Source of the DNA: Clarireedia homoeocarpa
Taxonomy: Eukaryota; Ascomycota; Leotiomycetes; Helotiales; Rutstroemiaceae
NCBI GenBank assembly: GCA_001465935.1
Contig: LNKV01000033.1
Location: 372,001 to 436,000, forward strand
Length of the DNA stretch: 64,000 bases
Direction of reading: 5' to 3'
Of the stretch, positions 47,309 through 59,793 are shown piece by piece (the stretch's first letter is position 1; the number at the start of each line of letters is the position of its first letter). The notes below the pieces were generated by a model that had not been told where the DNA came from, searched no databases, and saw only the letters and a list, made by a program, of their open reading frames with translations. The translations under genes and the position numbers were made by a program.

Positions 47309-47588
47309 TATGAGTTATGAGAGCTTGTCAATCAAAACGCAAGAAAGAAGAGAAGAGAAGAGAAAAAAAATCGAAGTAAAGCAAAGAAGGTGAATAATTG
47401 AAGAAGAAAGATGTTGCTAGATCGATTTATATATTTATTGCCTTTGCTGTTGTAGGTACACACACAGAGATGAACGAGTCATCGGTTACCCAATACCCCC
47501 GCCCCCACCATTCAAAAATCTTTACATTCTCCGCTCCGCTCCCGGTAACCACAATATACGGCACTTCCAGCAGCAAGATTGGTGAAGG
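47309..47588. promoter_or_regulatory. Compact divergent promoter (CAF16-like / ELP5)
   Basis: 280 bp between opposed start codons. It includes an A/G-rich run (about 47340-47372). Both promoters must lie here or overlap the leaders. Confidence 0.6.
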
Positions 47589-48973
47589 ATGGCACCAAGT
47601 CCTTTACAACAGAGAAGAACGCATAACACGTTACTTTTCCAGAAGCTGTTGAACCTGAGAGATGGAGCGAGTCCGTTTACGTTGGTGTTGGATACGTTAG
47701 AGCAGAGTGGTGCACCGATTGTGAAGGAGTTTTGGAGGAGGGCTTTGGTGCGTTTTATTTTTCTTGATAGGGTTTGGGAAGTTCATGGCTCATTGCTTCT
47801 CGAGTGAGATGGTGATGATGATGGCGATGATGATGGTCAGCATGCAAGTAGCAGCAAGACAAACTTGGTGAATGGAGGAATCTTTCTTGAGCATCACGTG
47901 GATCCGTGGATGAAGTTATCATAGCCTTGAATCTCTTTCTCTTGCTATTCGAATGCCACAGGATCATACACAAAACACTGCTAATAAACCACTCAGATCT
48001 CAAAATCCAAGATAATCTTCATATCCTTCAGCACTCTCCAAAAACGACTCCCCTTCCCACCCGATGTCTTCATGCCCGCACATAACAAATCACTCTCCAC
48101 TCTCCGCAAAGAAATCATCTCACATCTTCCGTCTCCAACACAACCTCTACCCAACCAACAAAGTAAGTTATCCCAAAACCACCATCATCCCAACCACTCC
48201 CCCTTCTACCCTTTCCCCTCCCCCCACACCCACAGTACTAACCAACCTCCCCAGGAATTCTCCTCATAATCGACACCCTCTCCCCCCTCACCCAGCACCC
48301 CACGCATCTCTCTCCCTTCCTCTCTTCCCTCCTCCTCTCCCCCAGCATCTCCCTTCTTGCAACGCAGCACCTCGACCTCCCCACTCCCACCTCCACATCC
48401 ACATACCACCCCACCCCCCTCTCCACCCTCCTCTACCTCGCCACTGCCATCCTCCACATCCACTCCTTCCCACACTCCCTAGCCCAAAAACGCGCCCGCG
48501 ACAAATCTCTCCGGGAACCACAATTCGGTCTCGCAGAGGGCAAAGAGGGCGTGCTTATGGGCATGACATCTCCCTCATCGGATACCAACAGTTCCATCAT
48601 CTCACTTGAAATCCGGCGGAAATCCGGACGAGGAGTAAAAGAGATATTCGTTTACACACCCCCACCCCCCGCACCCTCTCCCTCTCCCTCTCTCTCCGCC
48701 AAATCCCTCGGCACAACCACCCTCCTCGACGAACACCCCCTCTTCGCCCACCCATCCATCTCCCAGCATCCACCCACAACAGACCCCGAACCCGAAATCG
48801 ACATCCCATTCAACCTCAACCTCACCGAAAAACAACGCCGCGACCGCGATAGCATCATCCTCCCGTATTTCGATGCCCAGAAGGAGGGAGGTATAGGCAG
48901 CGGAGGGAAAATCCTGTATGAGATGGGAGCGGAGGACAGGGAGGACTTTGATGACGAGGAGGATGAGATATAA
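47589..48973 (+). CDS. elp5: Elongator complex subunit 5 (ELP5/IKI1)
   Basis: Three exons: 47589-47747, 47997-48162 and 48255-48973; 347 aa. Recognisable family blocks are LLNLRDGASPFTLVLDTLEQ, then after splicing ISKSKIIFISFSTL and PDVFMPAHNKSLSTLRKEI. Next come ILLIIDTLSPL and, at the C-terminus, ILPYFDAQKEGG, GGKILYEMGAEDREDFDDE. These match Elp5, a RecA-fold subunit of the Elp4-Elp5-Elp6 hexameric ring that regulates tRNA binding by Elongator. Elp5 typically lacks Walker motifs, and none is seen. Intron 1 is 249 nt, long for this window; intron 2 is 92 nt. A Pro/Ser-rich insertion lies at about residues 220-240. ELP2 lies 1.6 kb to the left. Confidence 0.93.
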
Positions 48974-50276
48974 TATAGGGGGGCGGGGCGGCGGAGATGT
49001 AAGTAATAGAAGTGAATGAATAAATAAATAAACGAATGTGAGTACTCACTCACTCATCCCTAGAAGGAAGAGAAGCAAAGCAAAGCAAAGCATCCTCACT
49101 CGCACTCCATATCCTCCCTCCCCCTCGCCCTCACCATCCCATTCCATCCCAACTTGCTGAAGTTCCGAGCTACTGTATCTACATACATACATACGAGCAC
49201 CAAAACAAATAAGCAAGCAAGCAATAATATAATATAATATAATATACAACACGACACGACACGACACACATAGATGATAGATGATCTTTTTCTTTAAAAA
49301 AAAAAGGTGTTGTAATCTTATAAGAGTTAGGTAAGTAAGTAGCTAGCCATTAAACCCTCCCCTCCCCTCCCTTTCCCTCCCCTCCCTTTCCCTCCCCTTC
49401 CTCTCCCCCTCCCAAACTCAACTCAATCCAATTCAACTAATTGTACAAGCCAATCAATCAATTCCCATCCCATCCCATCCCATCCCACCCCATCCCTCCG
49501 CCGCGTCTTCTCCTAAAGTTGAAAAAAAAAGAAGAAGAAGAAGATAAAAACAAAAGAAGATAAAAACAAAAGAAGATAAAAAAAAAAGATAAAAAAAAAA
49601 AAAAAAGAAAACCCCGCATTCCCATTCCCATCCTATCTATCTTGCCTTCCCAACTTGGTATTCGATCAACCGACCAACTTGATACAGTCCGATATAATAT
49701 GTAAGTATGTACATACGTACGTAGGTCATTCGAGTGCTCGCTCAAAAGAGAAGCATCCATCCAACCCGGCTCAACCTGTAACCCCTTGCTGATGATCAAC
49801 TTTCTCCCCAACTGCAACATCTATCTGCACGGGGCCAGTCGTCCAGTTGCTTAGCTCATCTCCTATGGGATACTTGCATGCTGCATGCCCATTCTCCCAT
49901 TCCACCGCCAACTCCCCTCCGCCCATTTTTATACCCGAGTATTATCTTTCATTCATCCAGCATATCCAGTAATCCAACTCAGGTAAAGACACAGGGCAAA
50001 GCATACCAAACAAAGACACAGAAAACGCATACGCACACATAAACATACACACGGCGCGATTCAATTATGAAGCTTCAAATAAAAAAAGAGTTCTCGATAC
50101 CAGTCTTCATAATCCAGCGCCCATCCCCCCTCCAAAAAACGCCTCATTCATGCATGCATGCAATGCGCAACTGAATAAAAGTTAAAAGTATTGCTTTGTA
50201 TAAACCCTGTCTGTATAATCAAAAAAAAAAAAAAGTTGGCTTTCCTTTGTCGTCTGGCATTAAAAAAAAGAATCTT
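48974..50276. repeat. Gene-free region with simple repeats
   Basis: Contains ATATA-type and ACACG repeats (about 49225-49265), CCCTCCCCT runs (about 49355-49405), CATCC repeats (about 49466-49495) and A-rich blocks (49520-49610). No gene supported. Confidence 0.5.
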
Positions 50277-52103
50277 CTAGATCTCAATTGTTTTCATTGC
50301 TCCATCATCATCACCAGCGGCCTTCTCGGTAGCAGATTCCTTCTCAGTAGTTGCCGTCACTAAACCCAATCCTGTGGGCTTGGTCTCTGCTGCCTTCTCG
50401 TTTTCCTTGGTGTCACTTGGGGATGGGGTTTCTAGTACTGGTCGTTCGGTAGCTCCCTTATTATCTTCGCTGGGTCGTGGAGTTTCAACTTCAACGAGTT
50501 TTGTGGGAGGGATATCCATAGTGCTTACTCTCGCTCCTGAAGCGGCGCCTTCTTCTGCGACCTTGGCGAGGGGGCTGGACTTTCCAAAGTTAGGACGATT
50601 GGGACTTGGCATTGGAGAAGCACCCGAGAATCTCTGCATTGAGCGTCCTCGGGGCTCGCCAATCTCTGCCGATGGGCTTGCATATGGTGAGCCAGATGGA
50701 GATCCTCCAGTGCCACCGGTAGGTGGTGCCGAACGACGTTTCATGTTTCTTCTACCATACTTCTGGTCGGCCCTCCATCGAAGAATGTCAAGGTATCCAG
50801 GTTCAACATTGTTAGTCTTGAATTCTCTCAGTTTGAGTTCGCTCGTATCTTCGTCCACGAACCATTTTCCGCTGTTGAGGTCGTCTGCGACGGTAGCTAG
50901 GAAAGCAGACCATGAGCGTGCTACTACATACTTGCAGTCGTAGTCTCGGCCGAACAAGATTACCTGACCCCATTTTCCAGCCGGACCAGGAGCCAAGTCG
51001 ACCGCCAAGTTATTTCCACCCCAATCTCTAGCCAGCGGGATCCATGCAGGGTGTGCGTAAACCTTCTGGATAGCATTGGGAGGTTGTGAATCTTGACGAG
51101 CCATCAATTCTTGTCTCCAGTAGGGGTTCTGGGCGTTCGCAGGCGTTTTCGACGATGAGGATGAACTGCCTCCAACTGCCTTTGGTGGAGCTTGGTGTTT
51201 GAAGTTGACCGACTCGATGAGATATTCCTGATTGACCTTCTTCCAGTTCTCCCATTCCTGTACGATTTCCTCACAGTCGAGCAACATGCAACCAAAGATG
51301 ATTCCAGTTGGCATACCGCCACGTTCTTGACCGTCATGGATTTGCATAGATTCGCGAACTTCCATGGGAAGTGAACAATCCAATTGATGTTCCAGCTCAT
51401 TCAGATCATTATTCGTGCAGCCTTCACACAACTGATCCCATAGTTCTGCATAATTCTCCTCGGCCCAACTGTCAATGCGTCTCCAAGAGTGTGCTACTGG
51501 CGGTGGAGGCGGGAGACCTTCTTGGAAAGCTTGTAACTGAATTTCACCTGGGGTAACATTCTCGAAATTTTCATGTGTTGACTGGCGTTTTAAGGTCGAT
51601 GATCGCAATCCGGGAGAATAAGGCGAAGGCGATTGGGGGCCTGGACTCGCTGGATGGGCGAAAGGAGAACCAGGATAAGCGCTCCCATTTAACGCCGATG
51701 TGGAATGTCGTCCCGCGTCCTCGAAATAAGGGGAATTCAAGTCTGCCCGAGATTCGGAGGCCGTTGTAGCAACTGAGGTTAACGGTTCATGTCGACTTTG
51801 TGCGAGAGGAACGTGTTGACCCGTTCTGTAGGGAGAATCGTAAGAAGAGTCTGTTGACTTTTTGTTAGAAGTGATGGGTACAACAGCCAGAAGCTTGGGT
51901 TTCAACGTACGGCGGTCATAACTGGTCATCGCATGCCAGAACGATCGAAAACTAGAACCTATACCGCTGCAGGACTATGAGTTAGCAATCTTCAATAAGC
52001 CATGTCATGTTTGCGCAAGTGACAATTGTTGGTAGAACAGAGGGACGGATATGTGTGGGAAAAAGGGGATGTTTTAGGGGACCAAAACTTACGAATTCGC
52101 CAT
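50277..52103 (-). CDS. knr4: Cell wall assembly regulator SMI1/KNR4
   Basis: Three exons: 52103-52093 (11 nt), 51966-51911 and 51850-50277; 546 aa. The first exon supplies only MAN and part of a Ser codon. The protein starts MANSGIGSSFRSFWHAMTSY, then spliced DRHSSYDSPYRTGQH. The SMI1/KNR4 domain spans about residues 125-350: SWAEENYAELWDQLCEG, LNELEHQLDCSLPMEVRESM, IHDGQERGG, IFGCMLLDCEEIVQEWENW and WIPLARDWGGNNLAVDLAPG. Both flanks are low-complexity. In yeast Knr4 links cell wall synthesis to the Slt2/Pkc1 and calcineurin pathways. The second intron (51910-51851, 60 nt, GTACGT...AACAG with CTAAC) contains no in-frame stop, so an unspliced reading also stays open. Confidence 0.95.
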
Positions 52104-55100
52104 GGCTGGCGATTGTTCACCAACGGGGCAGCAGGCTTTGAAGTATTAAATAAGAAAATCTGCCGTATAGAGCGGGATTGATAAAAATTGTGAAGAAGGA
52201 GGATAGGAAGAAAGCGGGTTGAAGAAGTAGAAGAGAATATTAGAGAAGTGATTTGAAGTTGTTGTTATGTCGGTGTTTATTCGAGCGTCTGTTTTGAAAT
52301 TTGAGGTTATGCGCTTCTCGAACAAATCTGGAAGACGCGGCCGAGTTCTAGTCGGAAGGGTTTAAAAAAAGGAGTGTATGTAGTTTGTTTGTCTTGGACG
52401 GTGGACGGGTGGACTGCGAGGGCGGACTGCGAGGGCGGACTGCGATGGCGAATGGCAAAGGCTTTCTTTTTTATCCTCCCCCTTGCGGCGAGGAGCGAGA
52501 TGCTCAATGTTCAGGAGATGCACAATGCACAAAGCACGATGCACAATACTCGATAATACTCGGGCGGAATATTGCTACCGTAGCTTTAGATTACTATTAC
52601 CAACCGTGGGTAAGTCGAGGCACGTAGGCGAAATTTGGCTGCCAAATCCACAAAACTGCCGAAGCGAAAGACGGACGTTGAATGTGATGGATCAATTGAC
52701 GAGTATGAAGGGGACTTGGACGGGAACGGGGGGCGAGGACGAGGACGGGAACGGGAGCGAGGACGAGGACGAGGATGAGGACCTTGGATGTCTTGGATGG
52801 ATCGATTGACTTGTTAACATGTGAAAGATAACAACATGTGTATGTACTCTGTATGTACTCTGCATGTATGTACTCTGCATGTCCTCTGTATGTCCTTGGG
52901 AGAAGAATTCACTTCATCGCGCGCTGCTCTGCTGTGTGTGCTGTGCTGTGCGGTGGGTGCCGTGCGTGCTGTACTGGACTGTCACGATAGACGAGGACGG
53001 GTGTGTAGGAGGCAGGAGTCTGTACCTGCATTGGTGAGGTAAATTAAGAAAGATAGGAGAAGGGCAGAAGGCAGAGCCGAGTCTTGTTTCGTGTTTATTT
53101 ATTTTTGATTAACAAATAAAGCTTCTGCGCACGATTCACCATTCTCTCACTTCATTCTCGTCGGCCTCAAAAACTCACTTCATTCTCGTCGGCCTCAAAA
53201 ACAATGGCCAGATGGTAGCAACCCGCGGATATCGTCACTTTGTATACTTGATTGTTGCAATATCAACGTCAAATATTACCATCTACGTAGGTGTATCTAT
53301 GTATGTATGTATGTATGTGTAGGGTATTTTTGGTGTCAACCTCCACCTCTGCGCCCACGTCCGCGGCCACATCTACATCCATATCCACATCCACATCCAC
53401 ATCCACATCCAGTTGATGACAGCATCTAAACGCAGATCAGTCCTCTTCTCAGATTCGGGCTTGGTACTCTTGATGATTGGCTGAAAAAGAAGTCTTTTTA
53501 CCAAGACATGTACGGAGCAGCCAGCTTCTTCTCAGAATTCGAATTATTGACGTTCGGATTCATATCAAAATCGTACCCTTCCTTATTCTACGCCTCAAAC
53601 TCGCATTCCCTCCTTGGAAGCAGAACATCTTGCTTTGCCATCAATCACGGCTTATTCCAAGTTCCGGTAGCAAGATAGCTGTGAAAGCATGGAATCCTGC
53701 AATCTCATACTTCACTCTTCTTGGTGTACGAAAGTATAGCATGCCACACGGAAACCACACCCTACTGTACTGTACTTGTGGCTAGCCAACTAGCAGGTGC
53801 CGGCATGGTCGCTTGCCCGCTTGCAGGTTTTTTCTCCCTTGGTGGCTTGGTCCTGCAGCAGGAAAAGGAGAAGAGGCATTTGATTCCTGCAGTGAGAGCA
53901 AGGATATTCAATGAGTTCACATCAACTCTATTACGAAGTATAACTTAGTATTTTAACAGAACTAAGTATTTTCAACAGAACCATGTTATCGAATTGGTGA
54001 TATCAAAAAAGAAAAGGAAAAAGCACAGCATTCAACGGCCAGCCCATCTCGCCCATGTGCTCCTTCAACGGTCCATCTGAGACGAAGCGAAAAAGAAACA
54101 TGAGAGCAGGCTGAGCTTAAAAGAACAACAGTTGGTTATCTACGCCTCTCAGAAAGCTATCTTTCCTACTCTATCCTGCCCATAGCGGCGTAGCTTTAAG
54201 ATGAGCCTCCAGAGAGGAAGACAGCGTGTCGTCCAATTTCATCCTTCGCATCCGCCACCATCATCTGCGATATTCAACACCTGTCCTGTCCTGTCCTGTC
54301 CTGTCCTGTCCCGTCCTGTCCCGTCCTGTCCTGTCCTGTCCTATCTCATCCTCTCAGATCAGGATTCACGTTTCAAGCACGAGCTGCGCCTTAGCCAAGG
54401 TTACCTTTTAATATTAATTATTCACAAATTACGTGCTACGATAGCTTATCGTGATGTCCAATCAATCAAGGTTGCGCAACTGATACTGATGATTGCTTGG
54501 AGCTCCTTAGCGAGCACGGCGAGTCAAGCAATATCAAAAACGGTTATTCGCGGAGATGGTGTGGCTGGGGCAGGTGGTGGTGGTGTGGCGAACTGGGAGA
54601 ACCGGTTTACCTTCAGACGTGCCAGGTAATGATATTCTGTCACTTCATTACTACGACAATACCTCCTTAAGTGAGACTGAGACTGGTTAAGAAACTGGTT
54701 GAGAAACTGGTTAAGCGACTGAGGATAGAGCTATTCTACCCCTCTACATCCACATCAGTCAATGTTTTACTCCCGCACATGAGAATTCGGGTCTACACAT
54801 GATGTTCAATTACGCTTCTCACCCTCCCTCATCCGAACGCATATCATTTCTCTACTCCTTCAGCTCCACCTACCATTATCCTTCCGGATGTCCGCAACTG
54901 GAGCGGTATACGAAGCAACACTGCAAACCCAGATCGACCTGTACTCCCACGGGACCTCATGAGTGCCCAACCCTTCTCTCCACTGCTGCTAATATTTCCC
55001 AGCACGTTGCTCACCGACGAGATAATATTAGCACACCAAGCACCTCACCGACAAAAATCAGTTCAGCCGAATGTCTCAGCAGCTCATGCAATTGCCAGCT

Positions 55101-56065
55101 TCATATTCTGAAAATATCACCCTTATGGCATATGTTACTACTGCTTTTAATTCTTACTTGCGATGCCATCTATTTTCGGTCGGTATACTTCGTATATGAC
55201 ACGGAGGCTATAGTGCTAAGCGAGGTACTCAGCAACGAAGCTGCGCAAGTCAGCACCAAAAGCCACGAGAGACTGGATTTTGTTGGCTTGATACTGATAT
55301 CACACGTCAAGATAGCTACCCGCCCGTGTGTATCTCGGTCAGCTTGTCGGGGGGTACTCCAGCTTCGTGCCAGCAGAAACCCGCTGTTGTTTTACGATAA
55401 GCCTTTATCGGATGCCGCCATCACATTGAGCCAGTATGAGAGAGTGTGAGACAGTGAGAACCCACGCCGAGGAGCTTTGGAGTCAGACGGCTCGTAGTAT
55501 TATCCATTATGCTTTGTACCGGACTTACAAAAACTGGCCACTTCAAAACTTGGAAGTTGTAAATATAAATCCACGGCCGATTCCTATACATAGGTAGGAA
55601 ACTACTATGGTAAGAAATGGTTGCGAGGAAGAACATTTGCTGCATCTTGAACTCGCCATTTTCGTAACGAATGTATCAAATGCGTGACATTGAATGATTA
55701 ATCAGAAACTCTAACTTATGATTGGTTAATCGTGGTTCGGCCAAAATTTCATTGCTGCGAGAAAAAAGTATCGTCTGGAAGAAGCTCGAATCTGCTGGAC
55801 ACAATTTGGTAATTTTGAACGTCATAAAACCAGAATAATAATTTAACCAAAAATCCATTTACAAAGTGATTGTTATCTCATAAAATTCAATCTGAACTTT
55901 TACATTTATCTTCTACCTTTACCTTGAAATCCTTGTGGATAAAACCGATATTCCTCTCGGCGCAAACAAACAAATACTTCTACCTACCATACTCACTGAT
56001 TTCAATCAACTTCTTCTTCTAACACCACATCTACAAAACATCCTGCCAGATCTAAATCTGCCAAT
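52104..56065. repeat. 4-kb gene-poor region with minisatellites
   Basis: Contains GAGGACGAG repeats (about 52735-52785), CTGTATGTA-type repeats (about 52848-52890), a CATCCA hexamer array (about 53371-53411) and a CTGTC pentamer array (about 54280-54345). A 216-codon open frame at 54799-55449 has no recognisable domain. Confidence 0.5.
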
Positions 56066-56788
56066 ATGGCTATGCCATCAGGCCTCAACGAACTCCTCAA
56101 ATGGAGTGTCGAAAACTCGTCCGCAACCGCTGCAGACCCCTCCGCTCCCCCACCACAAACCCGCTCTCTCCCGCCCGACGCCATCAGCGCACTCTTTGGC
56201 GGACCCAGCGATGCCGATCTGATGAAAGCATCCATGGCCGCGATCCTCTCTACCGATCCCGAAGTCACCATTGACGACAAACTCATCGCGTTCGACAACT
56301 TCGAGCAACTGATTGAGAATCTCGACAACGCGAATAACCTCGACCCGCTGGGGCTCTGGAGCAGTCTGCTCGGCTGTCTCGAGCATCGCGAAGCCGAGAT
56401 TCGCATGATGGCTGCGTGGTGTGTGGGGACCGCGGTGCAGAATAATGAGAAGGCGCAGAATAAGCTGGTGGAGATGGGGGGTGTAGAGGGGCTGGTCAAG
56501 ATGGCTTGTGATGAGGGGGAGGAGAAGGCGGGGCGGAGGAAGGCGGTTTATGCGTTGAGTAGTGCGGTGAGGAACTGTCAGGGCGGGATGGATGTTGCGG
56601 TTAAGGAGTTGGGGAAGTTGGGAAAGGTGAAGGAGGGCGAGAAGGTTGATGCTGCGGATATGGATAGGATTGATACGATCATGGGGGATTTGAGAGAGGA
56701 TGCGGCCAAGGCGGATGCGGATGCGGCGAAGGAGGAGGCGTCGAAGACGGAAGAGTCTTCGAAGACGGAGGATGCAGTGGAAGCATAG
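56066..56788 (+). CDS. fes1: Hsp70 nucleotide exchange factor FES1
   Basis: A single exon of 240 aa. The N-terminus MPSGLNELLKWSVENS and the core KASMAAILSTDPEVTIDDKL, IAFDNFEQLIENLDNANNL, EIRMMAAWCVGTAVQNNEKA and AVYALSSAVRNCQ match Fes1. This family has an armadillo-like fold that accelerates ADP release from cytosolic Hsp70. The C-terminus is an Ala/Glu/Lys-rich acidic tail (about 210-240). There are two nearby in-frame ATGs (56066 and 56072); the second gives the N-terminus most like the family. No intron or signal peptide is seen. It stands alone between gene-poor regions. Confidence 0.95.
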   Translation: MAMPSGLNELLKWSVENSSATAADPSAPPPQTRSLPPDAISALFGGPSDADLMKASMAAILSTDPEVTIDDKLIAFDNFEQLIENLDNANNLDPLGLWSSLLGCLEHREAEIRMMAAWCVGTAVQNNEKAQNKLVEMGGVEGLVKMACDEGEEKAGRRKAVYALSSAVRNCQGGMDVAVKELGKLGKVKEGEKVDAADMDRIDTIMGDLREDAAKADADAAKEEASKTEESSKTEDAVEA

Positions 56789-59052
56789 ATTAGGGGTGGG
56801 GGTTGGGGAATATTCAAGGGTCGCGGATTATGTCTGCGGTGGTTCTGGCTCACGGAATGGAGTTTTGGCGTTTGTACGAGGGGAGAGGGATACCTTCATG
56901 GGCTGTCTGGCAAATTGCATAAACATATAGGGGTGACGGCTTTCAGCTTGCGTGTATGATCTTACGATGTGTGTCATCGTCACCAATATTAGATCAGGTA
57001 GAAATGAAAAAAGGCCTGACATGCTATCACATCTTGTCATGTACCATGTTCCTGATGCCTATCTTTCCCAAGCCATTTCCTCCCCTTTGTGATACTCCCA
57101 CTAGCATGATGGATAGCAACCAAAAGAGGATCTGATCAATAGATACAAACAATCCATATGCACTTTAAGACATTACCTACCTACACAGTAGTAAGATCTC
57201 CCACTCGAACATCGGCAGTTTAGTTGTTCGAAATTGCAGCTCATGCCTCCCTCTCCCTTTTTCTACTTCGTATGATCCTAGACTGTATTAACATTTACCC
57301 CACTAAGCCCCTCAATTTCTGCACTCGCGGCGCGAATGCGCATCCGTACAGTAGTAATACATATCTTTCTAGTGAACAAGTGTTCCAAACCTGAGTGAAT
57401 CCATCCATACCAGGGATACCGATGGGGGAGCTATTAGAGGTTCGGTTCTTGGCGCGGTCTCGCCGTTTTATTTACTGGTTTGGGATGTGAATAGGTTGGG
57501 ATTCTCGTTCTTACAAGTATGTTATGTTACAGTCAGTGTACAGTACGACGGACTACAAGAGAGAAGGGATGGATAAAGTAGGTGTGTAGTGCGTAACTTG
57601 TACGCAATCCGTGTCCGCGCGAGTTTGCGTTGCGGGAATGCCTGCTTGGCGTTCTTGGAGGAGGATGGGAATCGTGTATTCTTGCATTCTTACCCAATGG
57701 CTGGAGCGGAATTGTAGATGACTGACTGACGGGGGGGGGGGGCTGCTCTAACGCGCGTTTGACGGCGATGGTGATGGTGATGGTGATGGCGAGGACGATG
57801 ACGATGACATGCTAGAGAGAGAAAGATAATGGGTGGATGATACTGTACTGAACTGTACTGCTACGTATTGGAGGCATTGCCTAGACTAGGCAGGCAGGCT
57901 CCTGGTGTTCAAGAATAGATAGAAGCTTCTGACTTGTACGAAGGATGCGTAAGTATGTAAGAGCGTATAGCCTCATATAATCCATCTACGGTATTCTGTT
58001 GCCTCGCTTCATCTGGGTTAGGCTCGGGGGAAAGAGAAGGTCGTCAAACGGTCAAGTTGAGCTGGAGTAGTCGGTGTGACCTGGTCGGCCCTGCGTTGCA
58101 TGGGATTGGAGGAAGATAGACAGCTGTTTGGATGGATTTCGTTGACCAACGAATGGATTACAGCAAATGTCAACAGTAGATACGTCTGTACATATTTGTT
58201 TGGACCAAAGAGAAGCAGAAAACGGCGGCGGGTTTTCTATACCGACTTCTTTGCTGCTTCCCATTCACAGCCCCCCGAATTTTGTATGAAGACATCCCTA
58301 GGTAGTTGGGAATAGTTTCATGCTGCTTTTGTTGACCATCATCTGCATATGAGTGGGAAGATTGGGAACGGTATGAGGATGAGGATGCGTATGAGGATTC
58401 GTATGAGTATGAACGTCTCCTTTTCCCACGACGTCTCCGAGATATCTTGAGCCTCTCTCTGTCTCTGCGGAACTCCTCTCCACTCTCCTCCCCCTTTCTT
58501 CCTGAACCCCCAAACCCTTGAATATCTGCTCCACCCAGCAAACCCCCTCCACCAAAAAGGTCTCGGATCAGTGGCACGAGTGGCTCCTGTGGCTCCTTTG
58601 GCTCCTTCTTCAACATTCTCCTGCTGTTCTACCCGTCTGTCATCCTCCACTGACTGGGAACTGACTGGGAACTGACTGGGAACTGACTGGGAACTCACTG
58701 GCACTTGCGATTAAAAGCGGCGAATCCCAAAGACCGAATCAGATCGCTTCGCCTCTTCTGCAGTCGCGGCCCACAATCCGACTTCGTGACATCGTTCCTT
58801 TCCATTTACAACAACCACGGATCTCCAATTCTTTTAACTTCCTTCCCCCAAGACAACACAACACAAACCCATCATCCTAAACCTCCCCATCCCCCTTTTT
58901 CCTTTTATCGACCACGGATTAACCACTTCGTGATCCTTCTTTTAATTCATCTCAACTTCTTCATTCTCGCATTGAATTTCTTCAACGAGAATTAAACCTC
59001 ACCGCCACCTCCCACTCAGCCTTTATTTGACAATTCGTCTCAATTAATCACA
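56789..59052. other. Gene-poor region upstream of actin
   Basis: Includes a 12-G run (57731-57742), GATGGT repeats near 57768-57790 and a tandem 11-bp unit (ACTGACTGGGA) at about 58650-58692. Two overlapping minus-strand frames (58170-58616 and 58339-58704) share this area without recognisable domains. The last 200 bp are C/T-rich, as in strong fungal promoters and leaders. Confidence 0.45.
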
Positions 59053-59757
59053 ATGGAGGGTAAGCTACGAATCTGCCACCACAGCTGTCTATGCAGCGCA
59101 AAGCCCTCACGGCGCATACACCTTCTAATCATCATGAGCATCTGCTAATGTGTTTTGCCCATCTACAGAAGAAGTTGCAGCTCTCGTTATTGACAATGGG
59201 TAAGCTCCCACATTCAACAGTCCCACAAAAATAGTCTTGAGGCTCCAGCATCGAGGGGTAGCTTTTTGGGCGGATTTTACACCCACTCGAATCAACCTAC
59301 CATGATGATGGAGCAGATATTTGATATTGGAGAGCATTGAAACTGATGGCTTTTGTAGTTCTGGAATGTGTAAGGCCGGTTTCGCTGGTGATGATGCTCC
59401 AAGAGCTGTTTTCCGTAAGTAGTCAACCTTGCATCCCACCGCCACGATTTGGAGTTCTCGTCAGATCTCTTCAATCTACATCTTTCTCAATTCGATTTGG
59501 ACACCATTCTGACATTTTCATAGCTTCCATTGTCGGTCGTCCCCGTCACCATGGGTAAGGACTCCAATCTTCAACACCCCGCCTTTTGCCCCCCCCCCCC
59601 CTCACAACTCGTGTCACCCGAACTATATAACTGATAAGGGGTTGTTTTGTAGTATTATGATTGGTATGGGTCAAAAGGACTCGTATGTCGGAGATGAAGC
59701 ACAATCCAAGCGTGGTATCCTTACCCTGAGATATCCAATCGAGCACGGTGTCGTCAC

Positions 59758-59793
<36 letters not shown>

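Noticed and set aside
48064..48609. 181-codon Pro-rich plus-strand frame
   Set aside because: It overlaps ELP5 exons and intron 2 in the wrong frame.
58170..58704. 148- and 121-codon minus-strand frames upstream of actin
   Set aside because: Low-complexity (YS/RS and repeated SQSV) from an 11-bp tandem repeat and GTATGAGGAT-type repeats; no domain and no conserved splice model.
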